Position numbers and translations under genes: made by a program. Below are positions 1 to 9,187 of a DNA stretch of 64,000 bases, piece after piece. Numbering within the stretch: the first letter of the stretch is position 1; each line of letters begins with the position of its first letter. Where the stretch lies: positions 127,915 to 191,914 of the forward strand of contig CAJUFX010000003.1 in the NCBI GenBank assembly GCA_910586395.1. The letters run 5' to 3'. The notes under the pieces are model-generated. The model saw only the letters and a list, made by a program, of their open reading frames with translations. It was not told the DNA's origin and searched no databases. The DNA comes from an uncultured Bacteroidales bacterium. Its GTDB lineage: Bacteria; Bacteroidota; Bacteroidia; Bacteroidales; P3.

Positions 1-2615
1 GTATGACCCAAGGCCTGCCAGATTTCCTCGCAGATATGCGGGGCGTAGGGCGAAAGCAGGATGGTGAACGGTTCGAGGATGCAGCGTTTGCGGCATTTGA
101 GGTCAGCGAACTGATTGACCGTGATCATGAAACGGCTCACGGCCGTATTGAACGAGAAACGTCCGGTGTCTTCGTCTATATGGCGGATGGCCAAGTGCAA
201 GGCTTTGAGTTCTTCCGGTGTGGCCGGGCTTTCGTCTATCGGGCGGCCGTCTTCCGGAAAGACGAGTTTCCAGAATTTCTTCAGGAAACGGAAAACGCCT
301 TCTATGCCTTGCGTGTCCCAGGGCTTGGATTGCTCGATGGGGCCGAGGAACATTTCGTACATGCGCAGCGTGTCCGCGCCGTAGCGTTCCACGATTTCGT
401 CCGGGTTCTGCACGTTGTACATCGATTTCGACATCTTCTCGATTTCGCTGCCGCAGATATAACGGCCGTCTTCCGTAATGAATTCGGCTTCTTTCCAATG
501 CGGCATCCAGGCTTTGAAACCCGTCCTATCGAGCACGTCATTGTCCACGAGGTGGATGTCGGCGTGCACGGGGTCGGTGAACCGCTCGCGCTGCGGAATG
601 TTTTTGGAAACGAAAACGAGCCGTTTGCCCTCGGCCACGTCTTCGGCCGAAACGCCTTCCAAGCCCGGATACGCCGGGTTTTCGGCCAAAAACGCTTGGT
701 AGGCCGCATAGTTGAGCCGATAGACGAAACTGCTGCGGCCTTGAATCATACCTTGGTTGATGAGTTTCCGATACGGCTCTTCGGTATTGACCATGCCGAG
801 GTCGAACAGGAATTTATGCCAGAAACGCGAATATATGAGGTGACCCGAGGCGTGTTCGGCACCGCCGATGTACAGATCCACGGGGCCCCAGTAGTTCACG
901 GCTTCGCGCGAAACCAACGCTTGGTCGTTGTGCGGATCCATATAACGCAGGAAATAGGCGCTGGAACCGGCGAATCCGGGCATCGTATTGGTCTCCAGCG
1001 GATAACCGTCTTTATTGACCCAATTCTTGGCGCGGGCCAAAGGCGGTTCGCCGGCTTCGGTCGGCAGGTAACGATCGACTTCGGGCAACGTGAGCGGCAG
1101 TTCCGCATCCTCCAGCGGATAAGGCATGCCGTCCTTGTAATAGATGGGGAAGGGTTCGCCCCAATAGCGCTGCCGGCTGAAAATGGCGTCGCGCAGGCGG
1201 TAGAGCGTCTTGGCCGTGCCGAGCCCGCGTTTTTCGATTTCCCGCACCATGACGGCGATGGCTTCCTTGACGCGCAGGCCGTTGAGGAAATCGGAATGGA
1301 GCAGTACGCCGTCTTTGGTCTCGTAGGCCTCCTGGCTGATGTCGCCGCCCTCTACCACGGCCGTGATCGGCAAATCGAAGCGCTTGGCAAAGCGGTAGTC
1401 GCGCGCGTCGTGCGCCGGCACGGCCATGATGGCGCCCGTGCCGTAACCGGCCAATACGTAATCCGAAACCCAGATGGGAATCGGCGCCCCCGTAAACGGA
1501 TGAACCGCGTAGGCTCCCGTGAATACGCCGCTGACGCGGTTGACATCGGCCTGGCGTTCGCGTTCGGTTCGGTGCTTGACTTCGTCCAAATAGGCCTCTA
1601 CGGCCGCTTTCTGCGCCGGGCTTGTCAGCGCGGCGATCCGTTCGTGTTCGGGACAGAGCACCATGAAGCTGACGCCAAAGAGCGTGTCGGGCCGCGTCGT
1701 GAAGATGTCGAGCTTGTCCGTACGGTCTTGGAGTGCGAACGAGAGCGTCGCGCCGTGGCTCTTGCCGATCCAGTTGCGCTGCATCTCTTTGAGCGCGTCG
1801 CTCCATTGCAGATCCGTCAGGCCGTCGAGCAACCGGTCGGCATAGGCGGTGATGCGTAGTTGCCACTGCTTCATCAGTTTGCGTTCAACCGGGTACCCGC
1901 CGCGCTGGGAAAGGCCGTTCACGACCTCGTCGTTGGCGAGCACCGTGCCCAATTGCGGACACCAATTGACCATCGTGTCGGAAAGATAGGCCAGCCGGTA
2001 GGCCATGAGCGTCCGCTGCCGCTGCTTTTCGTCGTAGGAAGCCCAGTCGGCCGCGCTGAAAACGGCTTGCGGGCTGCAGGCCGCGATGTGCTGTGCCTTG
2101 GCGTTGCCCTCTTTTTCAAACATGTCCACCAGTCGGCTGATCGGCTGCGCCTTTTTCAAATCCTTGTCGTACCACGATTCGAACAGCCGGATAAAGACCC
2201 ATTGCGTCCATTTATAATAAGCGGGGTCGCACGTACGGACTTCGCGGTCCCAGTCGAACGAGAAACCGATGCCGCGCAACTGCTTTTTATAGCGGGCGAT
2301 GTTCTCTTCGGTCGTGACGGCCGGGTGCTGGCCGGTCTGAATCGCGTATTGTTCGGCCGGCAGACCGTAGGCGTCGAACCCCATGGGGTGCAGGACGTTG
2401 AAGCCGTTGAGCCGTTTGTAACGCGCGTAGATGTCGCTCGCGATGTAACCCAGCGGATGGCCGACATGCAGGCCCGCGCCCGACGGGTAGGGGAACATGT
2501 CCAATACATAGTATTTGGGCTTGGAAGACGGCTGTTCGGCCTTGAAGGTCTTGTTTTCGTCCCAATACGCCTGCCAACGTTGTTCGATGTTTCTGAAATC
2601 GTAATCCCTTGCCAT
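1..2615 (-). CDS. leuS: Leucine--tRNA ligase (3' end outside window)
   Basis: Charges tRNA-Leu with leucine in the cytoplasm. About 871 codons are visible without a stop. The class I signatures are present: HVGHP (the HIGH motif) at residues 50-54 and KMSKS at 727-731, with the typical LeuS N-terminus (MARDYDF, then YPSGAGLHVGHP). The start is the ATG whose complement lies at 2613-2615. The C-terminus runs off the left edge; family members are roughly 920-950 residues, so some 50-80 residues are probably missing. It is divergent from the nucleoside phosphorylase gene. A weak promoter-like TAATTTCG lies at 2724-2731 on the minus strand, one base off consensus. Confidence 0.97.
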   Translation of the reverse strand, partial: MARDYDFRNIEQRWQAYWDENKTFKAEQPSSKPKYYVLDMFPYPSGAGLHVGHPLGYIASDIYARYKRLNGFNVLHPMGFDAYGLPAEQYAIQTGQHPAVTTEENIARYKKQLRGIGFSFDWDREVRTCDPAYYKWTQWVFIRLFESWYDKDLKKAQPISRLVDMFEKEGNAKAQHIAACSPQAVFSAADWASYDEKQRQRTLMAYRLAYLSDTMVNWCPQLGTVLANDEVVNGLSQRGGYPVERKLMKQWQLRITAYADRLLDGLTDLQWSDALKEMQRNWIGKSHGATLSFALQDRTDKLDIFTTRPDTLFGVSFMVLCPEHERIAALTSPAQKAAVEAYLDEVKHRTERERQADVNRVSGVFTGAYAVHPFTGAPIPIWVSDYVLAGYGTGAIMAVPAHDARDYRFAKRFDLPITAVVEGGDISQEAYETKDGVLLHSDFLNGLRVKEAIAVMVREIEKRGLGTAKTLYRLRDAIFSRQRYWGEPFPIYYKDGMPYPLEDAELPLTLPEVDRYLPTEAGEPPLARAKNWVNKDGYPLETNTMPGFAGSSAYFLRYMDPHNDQALVSREAVNYWGPVDLYIGGAEHASGHLIYSRFWHKFLFDLGMVNTEEPYRKLINQGMIQGRSSFVYRLNYAAYQAFLAENPAYPGLEGVSAEDVAEGKRLVFVSKNIPQRERFTDPVHADIHLVDNDVLDRTGFKAWMPHWKEAEFITEDGRYICGSEIEKMSKSMYNVQNPDEIVERYGADTLRMYEMFLGPIEQSKPWDTQGIEGVFRFLKKFWKLVFPEDGRPIDESPATPEELKALHLAIRHIDEDTGRFSFNTAVSRFMITVNQFADLKCRKRCILEPFTILLSPYAPHICEEIWQALGH

Positions 2616-2761
2616 AGTAAAGCGTGCATATAATTAAGGTGTGCGAAACTGCCCGAGCGGAGAACCGCCGCCCGGAAGACGCGGCTCCTTTGACCGGCTC
2701 CGTGACAGAAACGCACAAACACGCGAAATTACGAAAAATTGGTGATATATTTAAATTGTGT

Positions 2762-2769
2762 TATATTTG
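2762..2769 (+). promoter_or_regulatory. Bacteroidota -7 promoter element TATATTTG
   Basis: Exact TAnnTTTG match. ATTG at 2738-2741 stands 20 bases upstream as a -33 element. The predicted transcription start (about 5 bases downstream of the box) falls on or next to the ATG at 2775. Confidence 0.7.
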
Positions 2770-2774
2770 CTCAC

Positions 2775-3665
2775 ATGAAAAACGTTCATCCTGCCGATTA
2801 TATCGCGCCTTCGGAGTTACCGCTCAATGCGGACGGCAGCGTGTATCACCTGCGTCTGCAACCGGAACAGTTGGCCGACCGTATCATCCTCGTGGGCGAT
2901 CCGGGCCGCGTGGCGGAAATCTCATGCCATTTCGACAAACTGGAGGTTCGGGTTCAAAACCGGGAACTGCTGACGCATACGGGCTGGCTGAACGGTTGCC
3001 GGCTTTCGGTCGTCTCCACGGGTATGGGGGCCGACAACATCGATATCGTTTTGACGGAACTGGACGCACTGGCCAATGTGGACTTGCGACGGCGTGTCGC
3101 TAAAACGGAGCACAAATCCTTGGAATTGATACGCATAGGAACCAGCGGCAGTCTGCGGCACGACTATCCGCTCGAGGGGTTCTGCGCCGCCACGCACGGC
3201 TTGGGGTTGGACGGCCTGTTGAACTATTATGCGGTTGATGAATCGGTTTTTGACCGCGGATTGGAGCGCGCCATCCGCGCGCACGTGCAATGGCCGGAAC
3301 GTTTGGCCGCCCCTTATGTCGTGCCGTGTTCGGACGAGTTGTTGCAACGGATCGGCTACGATATGTATCAGGGCGTGACGGTCACCGCCCCCGGCTTTTT
3401 CGGGCCGCAGGGCCGGCAGGTGCGCCTGTCGGTCACGATACCGGAGCAGAACGACCGTTTGGCTTCGTTCGACGACGGCCGGCACAAAATCGCCAACTTG
3501 GAGATGGAGACGGCCGCGCTTTACGGCTTGGGACGCAGTTTGGGGCATAAGGCGTTGACGGTCTGTCTGCTCATAGCCAATCGCGCCGACAAGACGTTCA
3601 GCGAGGATTATCATCCCCGCATGAAAGAATTGATAGAAACGGTTTTAGAAAGATTTACGCTTTAA
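2775..3665 (+). CDS. Nucleoside phosphorylase (PNP/UDP family)
   Basis: Phosphorolysis of nucleosides to free base and ribose-1-phosphate for nucleoside salvage. The 296-residue protein carries GDPGR (41-45), the phosphate-site segment STGMGADN (81-88), GTSGSL (122-127) and the late EMET segment typical of uridine phosphorylase-like enzymes. Substrate (uridine or purine nucleoside) cannot be fixed from sequence. I chose the ATG at 2775 (MKNVHPADY) because the family begins just before its APSELPLNADGS segment and because the longer frame from 2739 starts upstream of the promoter. The mRNA is probably leaderless. Confidence 0.9.
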   Translation: MKNVHPADYIAPSELPLNADGSVYHLRLQPEQLADRIILVGDPGRVAEISCHFDKLEVRVQNRELLTHTGWLNGCRLSVVSTGMGADNIDIVLTELDALANVDLRRRVAKTEHKSLELIRIGTSGSLRHDYPLEGFCAATHGLGLDGLLNYYAVDESVFDRGLERAIRAHVQWPERLAAPYVVPCSDELLQRIGYDMYQGVTVTAPGFFGPQGRQVRLSVTIPEQNDRLASFDDGRHKIANLEMETAALYGLGRSLGHKALTVCLLIANRADKTFSEDYHPRMKELIETVLERFTL

Positions 3666-3729
3666 GCAAGCAGCCCCGCGGTCTGCAGGACGGCATGGTT
3701 CCGGTGTACCGTTGGGCGGGAAAAAAGAC

Positions 3730-4779
3730 ATGAAACAGACGAATATGGATTTGAAAACGGCGATACGGCAAGCCAACGGCATTGTCATCGTCGGCCACTA
3801 CAATCCGGACGGCGACGCCGTCGGTTCCACGATGGGGCTGAAATATCTGTTGGCGAATATGGGTAAGGCGGCCGACGTCATTTATCCCAATGCCTATGCG
3901 CAGAATCTCAAATGGATGGATCCGGACGGTTCCGTCTTGATTTATAATGGGAATACGGCAAAATGCCAGGCGTTGATCGCGCGGGCGGACTTGATTTTCT
4001 GTCTGGATTTCCAGGCTTTGGGCCGCACCGACGCCATGACGCAGCCCCTGACGGAAAGCCGGGCGTTCAAGGTCTTGATAGATCACCATATAGGACCGGC
4101 TTTGGACGAGTTCGACCTGTGCTTTTCCGAAACGGCCGTTTCCTCAACCTGTGAAAAACTGTATCAAACCATTGCGGCGGAACTGGATGTCGCGTTGGTG
4201 GACAAACGGGTGGCGTCCTGCCTCTATGCCGGTATCTGCACCGATACGGGCTCGTTCAGTTACGCCTGCCGTCACGCCGGTCTGTTCCGGATTGTCGCCG
4301 AACTTATCGACCGGGGAGCCGACACCGTGCGTATCCACCGGGCCATATTCGATACGTTTTCGGCTTCCCGCATGCATTTGTTGGGGTATTGCCTGCATAA
4401 GAAACTGGTCGTGATGCCGGAATACGGCACCGCCTATATCTCTTTGGATATAGAGGAAATGGAGCGTTTCCACTATCAGGCCGGCGATTTGGAAGGCGTG
4501 GTCAATTACGCCTTGGGCATCGAAGGCGTTTCGTTCGCGGCCTTTTTCACGCAGCGTCAGAACCGCATCCGGGTTTCCCTTCGGTCGAAAGGCGAGGTGG
4601 ATGTCAATGAGTTCGCGCGGCAGCATTTCAATGGCGGCGGCCATAAGAACGCGGCCGGCGGCAGTGCTTTCGAGAGTCTGTCGGAAACCTTGGCGCGGTT
4701 CGAACGGCTCGTGCCCGATTTTTACACGCATGAAATCCAACCCAAACGGGCGGCATTGCCCCCGATTTTTACGCTATGA
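3730..4779 (+). CDS. DHH-family phosphoesterase, NrnA-like (nanoRNase/pAp phosphatase)
   Basis: Likely degrades short oligoribonucleotides or 3'-phosphoadenosine 5'-phosphate in the cytoplasm. The 349-residue protein has the DHH domain with GHYNPDGDAVGS (22-33), the name-giving DHH (118-120), and the C-terminal DHHA1 motif GGGHKNAAGG near residue 300. ATG 3730 is chosen over an in-frame TTG at 3712. Its stop overlaps the next gene's start (ATGA at 4776), so it is translationally coupled to two FKBP lipoprotein genes, an arrangement also found in other Bacteroidota. NrnA versus a related oligonucleotide phosphatase is not decided. Confidence 0.9.
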   Translation: MKQTNMDLKTAIRQANGIVIVGHYNPDGDAVGSTMGLKYLLANMGKAADVIYPNAYAQNLKWMDPDGSVLIYNGNTAKCQALIARADLIFCLDFQALGRTDAMTQPLTESRAFKVLIDHHIGPALDEFDLCFSETAVSSTCEKLYQTIAAELDVALVDKRVASCLYAGICTDTGSFSYACRHAGLFRIVAELIDRGADTVRIHRAIFDTFSASRMHLLGYCLHKKLVVMPEYGTAYISLDIEEMERFHYQAGDLEGVVNYALGIEGVSFAAFFTQRQNRIRVSLRSKGEVDVNEFARQHFNGGGHKNAAGGSAFESLSETLARFERLVPDFYTHEIQPKRAALPPIFTL

Positions 4780-5354
4780 AAATAAGGGGATGGCGGTTCA
4801 TTGAGATGGCCTGTATCGTGTTGACCACGGGCGTGCTGTCGTTGTTCAGTACGGGCTGTCAAAGACCGGGACGCATGCCGGAGGCGACGCAATGGGTCGC
4901 GCCGGCTGAAGCGGATTTGACGGCGGTACACCGCCAGCTCAAAGAACAGGAGAAGCAGGAAATAGAGGCCTTTATCGTCAGACGCGGCCGGCCTTTTCAA
5001 CAGAGCGGCACCGGTTTATACTACGATATTTATGAGCGCCATCCTTCCGGCGCGTCCATCACGCGTGGCGACGCCGTGGATATGGCCTATACGCTGACGT
5101 TGCTCAACGGAACGCAACTGGCCTCCTCGGCGGAAGACGGCCTGCGGCGCTGGGTGGTCGGCGCGGAAACGGGCGAACCCGGATTGACGGAATTGCTACT
5201 TAAAATGCGCCGGGGCGAAAAGGCGTTCGCCATCCTGCCGTCCCATTTGGCCTACGGGCTTTCCGGCGACGGCGGGCGTATTCCGCCCAAGGCGGTTTTG
5301 CTCTACGATATTGAAATTAAATCCGTTTATATCAAAAACAAACCAATAAAATGA
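4776..5354 (+). CDS. FKBP-type peptidyl-prolyl isomerase lipoprotein, GldI-like
   Basis: Probable periplasmic lipoprotein that helps fold exported proteins. The 192 residues start with a lipoprotein signal ending in the lipobox LFSTGC (acylated Cys at 28), a linker rich in E, K and Q, and one C-terminal FKBP domain (about 90-187) ending in the family's PKAVLLYDIEI strand. It overlaps its upstream and downstream neighbours by 4 bases each, so the three genes form one unit. GldI in Flavobacterium has this architecture and is needed for gliding and T9SS function; calling it GldI itself is an inference. Confidence 0.85.
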   Translation: MKIRGWRFIEMACIVLTTGVLSLFSTGCQRPGRMPEATQWVAPAEADLTAVHRQLKEQEKQEIEAFIVRRGRPFQQSGTGLYYDIYERHPSGASITRGDAVDMAYTLTLLNGTQLASSAEDGLRRWVVGAETGEPGLTELLLKMRRGEKAFAILPSHLAYGLSGDGGRIPPKAVLLYDIEIKSVYIKNKPIK

Positions 5355-6223
5355 AAAAACACCTTTCGAGAATCGCCGGCGGGCTGATGGGCTTGGCGGC
5401 CTTAATGTTTCTTTCGGCTTGCAACCACGTGGATTACAAAATGTTGAAACGCGGAGAAGGAAAATTCGAGCCACAAGCGGGCGACTATATCATCGGCGAA
5501 ATGTGGATTACGGTCGGCGATTCCGTCCTTATGACGAATGCGGGTAAGCCGGGACCGGTTATCCAGGTGGGCGAATCCGAGTTCCGTGGCGATTTGCAGG
5601 AGGGGGTGCGGTTGTTGCACGAGGGCGACAGCGCGCGGTTCAACATCAAGGCCGATTCGATTCGGGCGCGCGGCATGCAGTTGCCGGAAATCGTCAAGGG
5701 AACCTTAAGTTATGTCATCAAGGTACATCAGATTGTCCCGGAGGCGGAATTCCAAACCTATCTCGACGCCAAGGCGGCCGAAGCCGATTTGGATCAGCAA
5801 CAGGCCATTGCGGCCTATTTGCACGAGCATAACCTGACGGTGAATCCGACCGAAGACGGTCTGTATTTTATCCGGACCAAAGAAGGCAAGGGCAAGGCCA
5901 TCCGTCAGGGATCGCCCGTCAAGTTCCATTATGTAGGCCGCCTGTTGGACGGCACGATTTTCGACACGAGCATCAAGGAAGTCGCCGAGGAAAACGGCAC
6001 GTTCCATCCGATGCGCAAATATGAACCGTTGGAGACGATGGCCGGTACGGGTCAGATGATTCAAGGCATGGATGAAGGCTTGATGATGATGCGGCAGGGC
6101 GATAAGGCCACGCTGATCATTCCGTTCCAATTGGGGTATGGCGACCGCGATTTGGGCCTGATTCCGCCGTATTCGCCGCTGGTGTTCGAAATGGAAATTG
6201 TCTCGGTCGAAAATCCGGCCTAA
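5351..6223 (+). CDS. FKBP-type peptidyl-prolyl isomerase lipoprotein, two-part
   Basis: Second FKBP lipoprotein of the cluster, 290 residues. Signal with lipobox LSAC (Cys 24). Residues about 38-130 look like a divergent FKBP-like domain (GDYIIGEMWITV, then a GDSARF hairpin), followed by a helical linker (135-165) and a well-conserved FKBP domain (175-287) with KFHYVGRLLDGTIFDTS and the closing PPYSPLVFEMEI. The tandem arrangement resembles trigger-type periplasmic chaperones such as FkpA-like proteins. Start is the ATG overlapping the upstream TGA. Confidence 0.87.
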   Translation: MKKHLSRIAGGLMGLAALMFLSACNHVDYKMLKRGEGKFEPQAGDYIIGEMWITVGDSVLMTNAGKPGPVIQVGESEFRGDLQEGVRLLHEGDSARFNIKADSIRARGMQLPEIVKGTLSYVIKVHQIVPEAEFQTYLDAKAAEADLDQQQAIAAYLHEHNLTVNPTEDGLYFIRTKEGKGKAIRQGSPVKFHYVGRLLDGTIFDTSIKEVAEENGTFHPMRKYEPLETMAGTGQMIQGMDEGLMMMRQGDKATLIIPFQLGYGDRDLGLIPPYSPLVFEMEIVSVENPA

Positions 6224-6238
6224 GGCTTTAGGGTACGG

Positions 6239-7705
6239 ATGCGCGTAAACCTTGGTATTATAAAAGGTTGGGGCGTTTTTCAGCGGCCGTTCGCGCTGTT
6301 GCTGCTTTTGGCGGCGACAGGGGCGGGCGGCCCTGACGTTTATGCGCAGTTCCGCATTTGGGGCGAAATCCGGGAAAAACTTCAGTTCAGGGACGGCTAT
6401 CATCGTCTGAAAGGGCCGGAAGACAAAGGCTTCGTCGTCAATGCCCAGCGGACCCGTCTCGGACTTGAATTCGAAAAAAACAACCTGGGATTCGTCATGA
6501 CGGTCGAAGATGCCCGTATCTGGGGCGAGAGCAAAGACAACCGCTCGGAGGCCGGTTTCGGCCTATCGTCTGCCTATTTCTTCATAAATTTCTGTCAGCG
6601 TTTTACGTTCGACATCGGGCGTCGGCCTTTGGATTACGATGATGGCCGTTACATGACAGGTCCGGGGTGGGGGGACGTGACCAAGGCCGTGGACGCGCTC
6701 ATGTTCAAATACCGCAGTCTGGATTTGAAAACCAAGGCGGATATCGGATTTTCCTTATCGAACAACTACGGCCATGTCGATTTTCTGACAACCTATACGG
6801 TCGATTGGTTCAAATATTATGTCTGGGCATGGACTTCGCGCGAGTTCGGCAACCGCGATCTGGTCTGGACGTTGCTGTATGCACAGGATGTCAATCAAAG
6901 GAAACCTTTTCCGGAGAATGGCGCGGAGGTTCCGGAGCCGGGTAGCCGGCTTGTGAACCGTTATACGGTCGGCACCTATTTCTATCTTTTTCAGGACCGC
7001 CCCGTCAACGGCTTGGTTTATGGCTACGGACAATGGGGAAAGAACGCGTTCGGCCAACGGCTCAATGCCTATTTGGCCTCCGTGCAACTCAAATACAGGC
7101 CGCACCCGAAATGGGAATTCGTGGCCGCTTACGATTTTATTTCCGGCAACGACTACAGCCGTCCCGATTATGCCGATGGCCACCGTTCACAGGCGTTCGA
7201 CCGATTCTTGGGAGCGCGTCACAGCATGTTGGGGTATATGGATTACTTCAATGTCAGAGGGGCCGATGATTTGACGCAGGGTGCCGGCTTGCACCAACCT
7301 TACCTGCGGCTGTATTACCGGCCGCATCCCAAGCACCGCATTGAGTTGAGCGGTCGCTATTTCGCGTTGGTTCAGCCTTATGTCATCGACAAGAGCGGTA
7401 CTTCCGACGCGGTCACGCCGGCCGGCTATACGCGCTTGCCGCGTTCGCTCGGCGGCGAAATGGACTTGCATTACCGATACGATGTTTTCGAGGATTTTTG
7501 GGTGCGGGCAGGGTATAGCGTGATGTTGCCGACCGCAACGATGGAGCGGCTGAGCGGCATCGCGCCCGGTAACAGCCGTTTCTCGCATTTCGCCTATGTT
7601 GTGCTGACGTATAAACCGGTGCTGTTCGATTCGGAACGCCATGCCGCGCGTAGGGCCGAAAAGGCAGCGCAAGCGATCCGCGCCGCGCAGGCACTTATTA
7701 AATAA
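6239..7705 (+). CDS. Outer-membrane beta-barrel porin, alginate-export-like family
   Basis: A 488-residue exported protein. The N-terminal signal peptide probably ends at VYA-Q (about residue 36). The mature part is full of alternating aromatic/polar strands (for example FRIWGEIREKLQF, LGLEFEKNNLGFVMTVEDARIW), typical of an outer-membrane barrel of the alginate-export/porin type. The C-terminal tail after residue 460 is an unusual Ala/Arg-rich helix (RHAARRAEKAAQ) rather than a terminal aromatic strand. The substrate is unknown. It follows the FKBP genes by 15 bases, so those periplasmic chaperones may assist its folding; that is inference. Confidence 0.75.
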   Translation: MRVNLGIIKGWGVFQRPFALLLLLAATGAGGPDVYAQFRIWGEIREKLQFRDGYHRLKGPEDKGFVVNAQRTRLGLEFEKNNLGFVMTVEDARIWGESKDNRSEAGFGLSSAYFFINFCQRFTFDIGRRPLDYDDGRYMTGPGWGDVTKAVDALMFKYRSLDLKTKADIGFSLSNNYGHVDFLTTYTVDWFKYYVWAWTSREFGNRDLVWTLLYAQDVNQRKPFPENGAEVPEPGSRLVNRYTVGTYFYLFQDRPVNGLVYGYGQWGKNAFGQRLNAYLASVQLKYRPHPKWEFVAAYDFISGNDYSRPDYADGHRSQAFDRFLGARHSMLGYMDYFNVRGADDLTQGAGLHQPYLRLYYRPHPKHRIELSGRYFALVQPYVIDKSGTSDAVTPAGYTRLPRSLGGEMDLHYRYDVFEDFWVRAGYSVMLPTATMERLSGIAPGNSRFSHFAYVVLTYKPVLFDSERHAARRAEKAAQAIRAAQALIK

Positions 7706-7724
7706 ACCGCATTGGAGTTATACG

Positions 7725-8654
7725 ATGGAACTGCCATACCGTTCATACGCCGAAGACTGCAAGCGTCAATTCGGCAGCCGTTTGCAGAAGCTGTCCGTCC
7801 ATGCGGGCTTTACGTGTCCGAACCGGGACGGCCGGTGCGGTACGGGTGGTTGCACCTATTGCGACAACGCGGCCTTCAATCCGTCTTATTGCCGACGTGT
7901 GCACGGCATAGCCGAGCAGTTGGAGGAAGGCAAGCGGTTCCATGCCTGGCGCTACCGCAAGGCTTCCAAGTATGTAGCTTATTTCCAGACGTACTCCAAT
8001 ACCTACGCGCCTTTGGAGGTATTGAAGGCCCGTTATGAGGAAGCCTTGTCGGTAGAGGGGATAGAGGGCTTGATTGTCAGCACGCGGCCGGACTGTCTGC
8101 CGGACGAGACATTGCGCTATCTGTCGGAGCTATCCCGACAGTGTTACCTGCGTGTGGAAATCGGCATCGAGAGCTGTTACGACAAGACGTTGCGGCGTAT
8201 CAACCGCGGACACGATGCGGCCTGTACCTACGATGCTTACAGACGGGCGGCCGATTACGGCCTGGCTTGTGGCGGACACCTCATGTTCGGCTTGCCGGGG
8301 GAAAGCCGCGCGGAGATGGTGGCGCAGGCGGCCAGGTTGTCCGGATGGCCGGCCTTGGATTCGCTCAAACTGCATCAATTGCAAATCATTAAAAATACGG
8401 TCATGGCACGGGACTATGAAACCGACCCGTCGCAGTTCTCTTTTTTTACCGTGGAAGAATATGCCGATTTGGTGGCGGATTTTTTGGAAAGGCTTTCGCC
8501 GCATATCCGCATCGAACGTTTGGCCGGCGAAGTCCCGCCGCGATTCTTGGCCGGCCCGGCCTTCGGGCTGCGTTCGGAACGTGTGGCCGAGCGGATTGTC
8601 GCGCGCATGCGTGAGCGCGGCACATGGCAGGGGAGGTTGTACGGTGCGCCATAA
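7725..8654 (+). CDS. Radical SAM protein, TIGR01212 (YhcC-like) family
   Basis: A 309-residue radical SAM enzyme of the Elp3-like branch. The cluster-binding cysteines are C31, C43 and C46 (CX11CX2C) within TCPNRDGRCGTGGCTYC; C38 is an extra cysteine inside the loop. IEIGIESCYDKTLRRINRGH and GHLMFGLPGE are further family segments. The physiological substrate of YhcC-like proteins is not established to my knowledge. ATG 7725 (MELPYRSYAEDCKRQFG) matches the family's N-terminus; the longer frame from 7641 overlaps the porin gene. It is followed by a strong bidirectional terminator. Confidence 0.88.
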   Translation: MELPYRSYAEDCKRQFGSRLQKLSVHAGFTCPNRDGRCGTGGCTYCDNAAFNPSYCRRVHGIAEQLEEGKRFHAWRYRKASKYVAYFQTYSNTYAPLEVLKARYEEALSVEGIEGLIVSTRPDCLPDETLRYLSELSRQCYLRVEIGIESCYDKTLRRINRGHDAACTYDAYRRAADYGLACGGHLMFGLPGESRAEMVAQAARLSGWPALDSLKLHQLQIIKNTVMARDYETDPSQFSFFTVEEYADLVADFLERLSPHIRIERLAGEVPPRFLAGPAFGLRSERVAERIVARMRERGTWQGRLYGAP

Positions 8655-8773
8655 AGGCCAATCCGCGGCGTTATTATCGGAATTCGGGCTCAGTCATTTA
8701 GCTTATTAAACTTCTTCACCCTCACCCTCAATGCCTTGCATCTTGACCTTTCGGATCCACCTTAACGGAAATG

Positions 8774-8810
8774 AAAAAAGGCCGAAGCCCGTCGGCTTCA
8801 GCCTTTTCTT
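8774..8810. terminator. Bidirectional intrinsic terminator
   Basis: A-run, then the hairpin AAAGGCCGAAGCC / GGCTTCAGCCTTT (4-base loop) and a T-run. It can stop the plus-strand radical SAM transcript and, read on the minus strand, the tRNA-Leu transcript. Confidence 0.85.
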
Positions 8811-8817
8811 TCCATCG

Positions 8818-8901
8818 TGCCCGAAACAAGACTCGAACTTGCACTCCCTTGCGGGAACTAGTCCCTGAAACTAGCGCGTCTACCAATTCCGCCATTCGGG
8901 C
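8818..8901 (-). tRNA. tRNA-Leu (anticodon CAG)
   Basis: Read on the minus strand: acceptor GCCCGAA / TTCGGGC, D-arm GGCGGAATTGGTAGACGC, anticodon loop TTCAGGG giving CAG, a long class II variable arm, and the T-arm GCAAGTTCGAGTCTTG. 84 bases, discriminator A. The bases after the discriminator are not CCA, so the 3' end must be added enzymatically, unlike the neighbouring tRNA-Leu. Confidence 0.95.
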
Positions 8902-8942
8902 TCAAACCGTTTTTCAACCGGCTTGTCGTTTGTTTTGCTTGG

Positions 8943-9029
8943 TGGTGCCCAGGACAAGACTCGAACTTGCATGTCGTAACCGACACTACCCCCTCAAAGT
9001 AGCGTGTCTACCAATTCCACCACCTGGGC
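8943..9029 (-). tRNA. tRNA-Leu (anticodon GAG), CCA encoded
   Basis: Minus strand: acceptor GCCCAGG / CCTGGGC, D-arm GGTGGAATTGGTAGACAC, anticodon loop TTGAGGG giving GAG, class II variable arm, T-arm GCAAGTTCGAGTCTTG. Discriminator A at 8946 is followed by CCA at 8943-8945. It lies 41 bases upstream of tRNA-Leu(CAG) and is probably co-transcribed with it. Confidence 0.95.
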
Positions 9030-9040
9030 AAACAAGGCTG

Positions 9041-9048
9041 CAAAATTA
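9041..9048 (-). promoter_or_regulatory. Promoter -7 element TAATTTTG for the tRNA-Leu pair
   Basis: Exact TAnnTTTG on the minus strand with TTTG (9069-9072) exactly 20 bases upstream. The box lies 11 bases before the tRNA-Leu(GAG) 5' end. Confidence 0.8.
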
Positions 9049-9100
9049 GCATAAATATTCGTTCTCTCCAAATTTTTCAGCGGCAATCCAAGCCTTTTTT

Positions 9101-9150
9101 CAAAAAAAAGCACCCTGATGGTCTGAGAGGTTTCCAAACAGGGCCTCTTT
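9101..9150 (-). terminator. Probable terminator of the type B cargo gene
   Basis: On the minus strand, GCCCTG pairs with CAGGGT around a loop holding a smaller stem, followed by a run of eight T. It sits 38 bases beyond the stop of the gene ending at 9188. Confidence 0.5.
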
Positions 9151-9187
9151 AGGTTCGGCGCAAGGGCTATTCCGCCGGGATGGGGGA

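Noticed and set aside
3..1859. 618-codon open frame opposite leuS
   Set aside because: Antisense shadow: leuS reads cleanly on the other strand with HVGHP and KMSKS in frame. The GC-rich codon pattern removes stops from the opposite frame.
8655..8773. Small gene between radical SAM gene and terminator
   Set aside because: No start with a plausible frame or conserved pattern; the stretch contains only a tail region before the hairpin.
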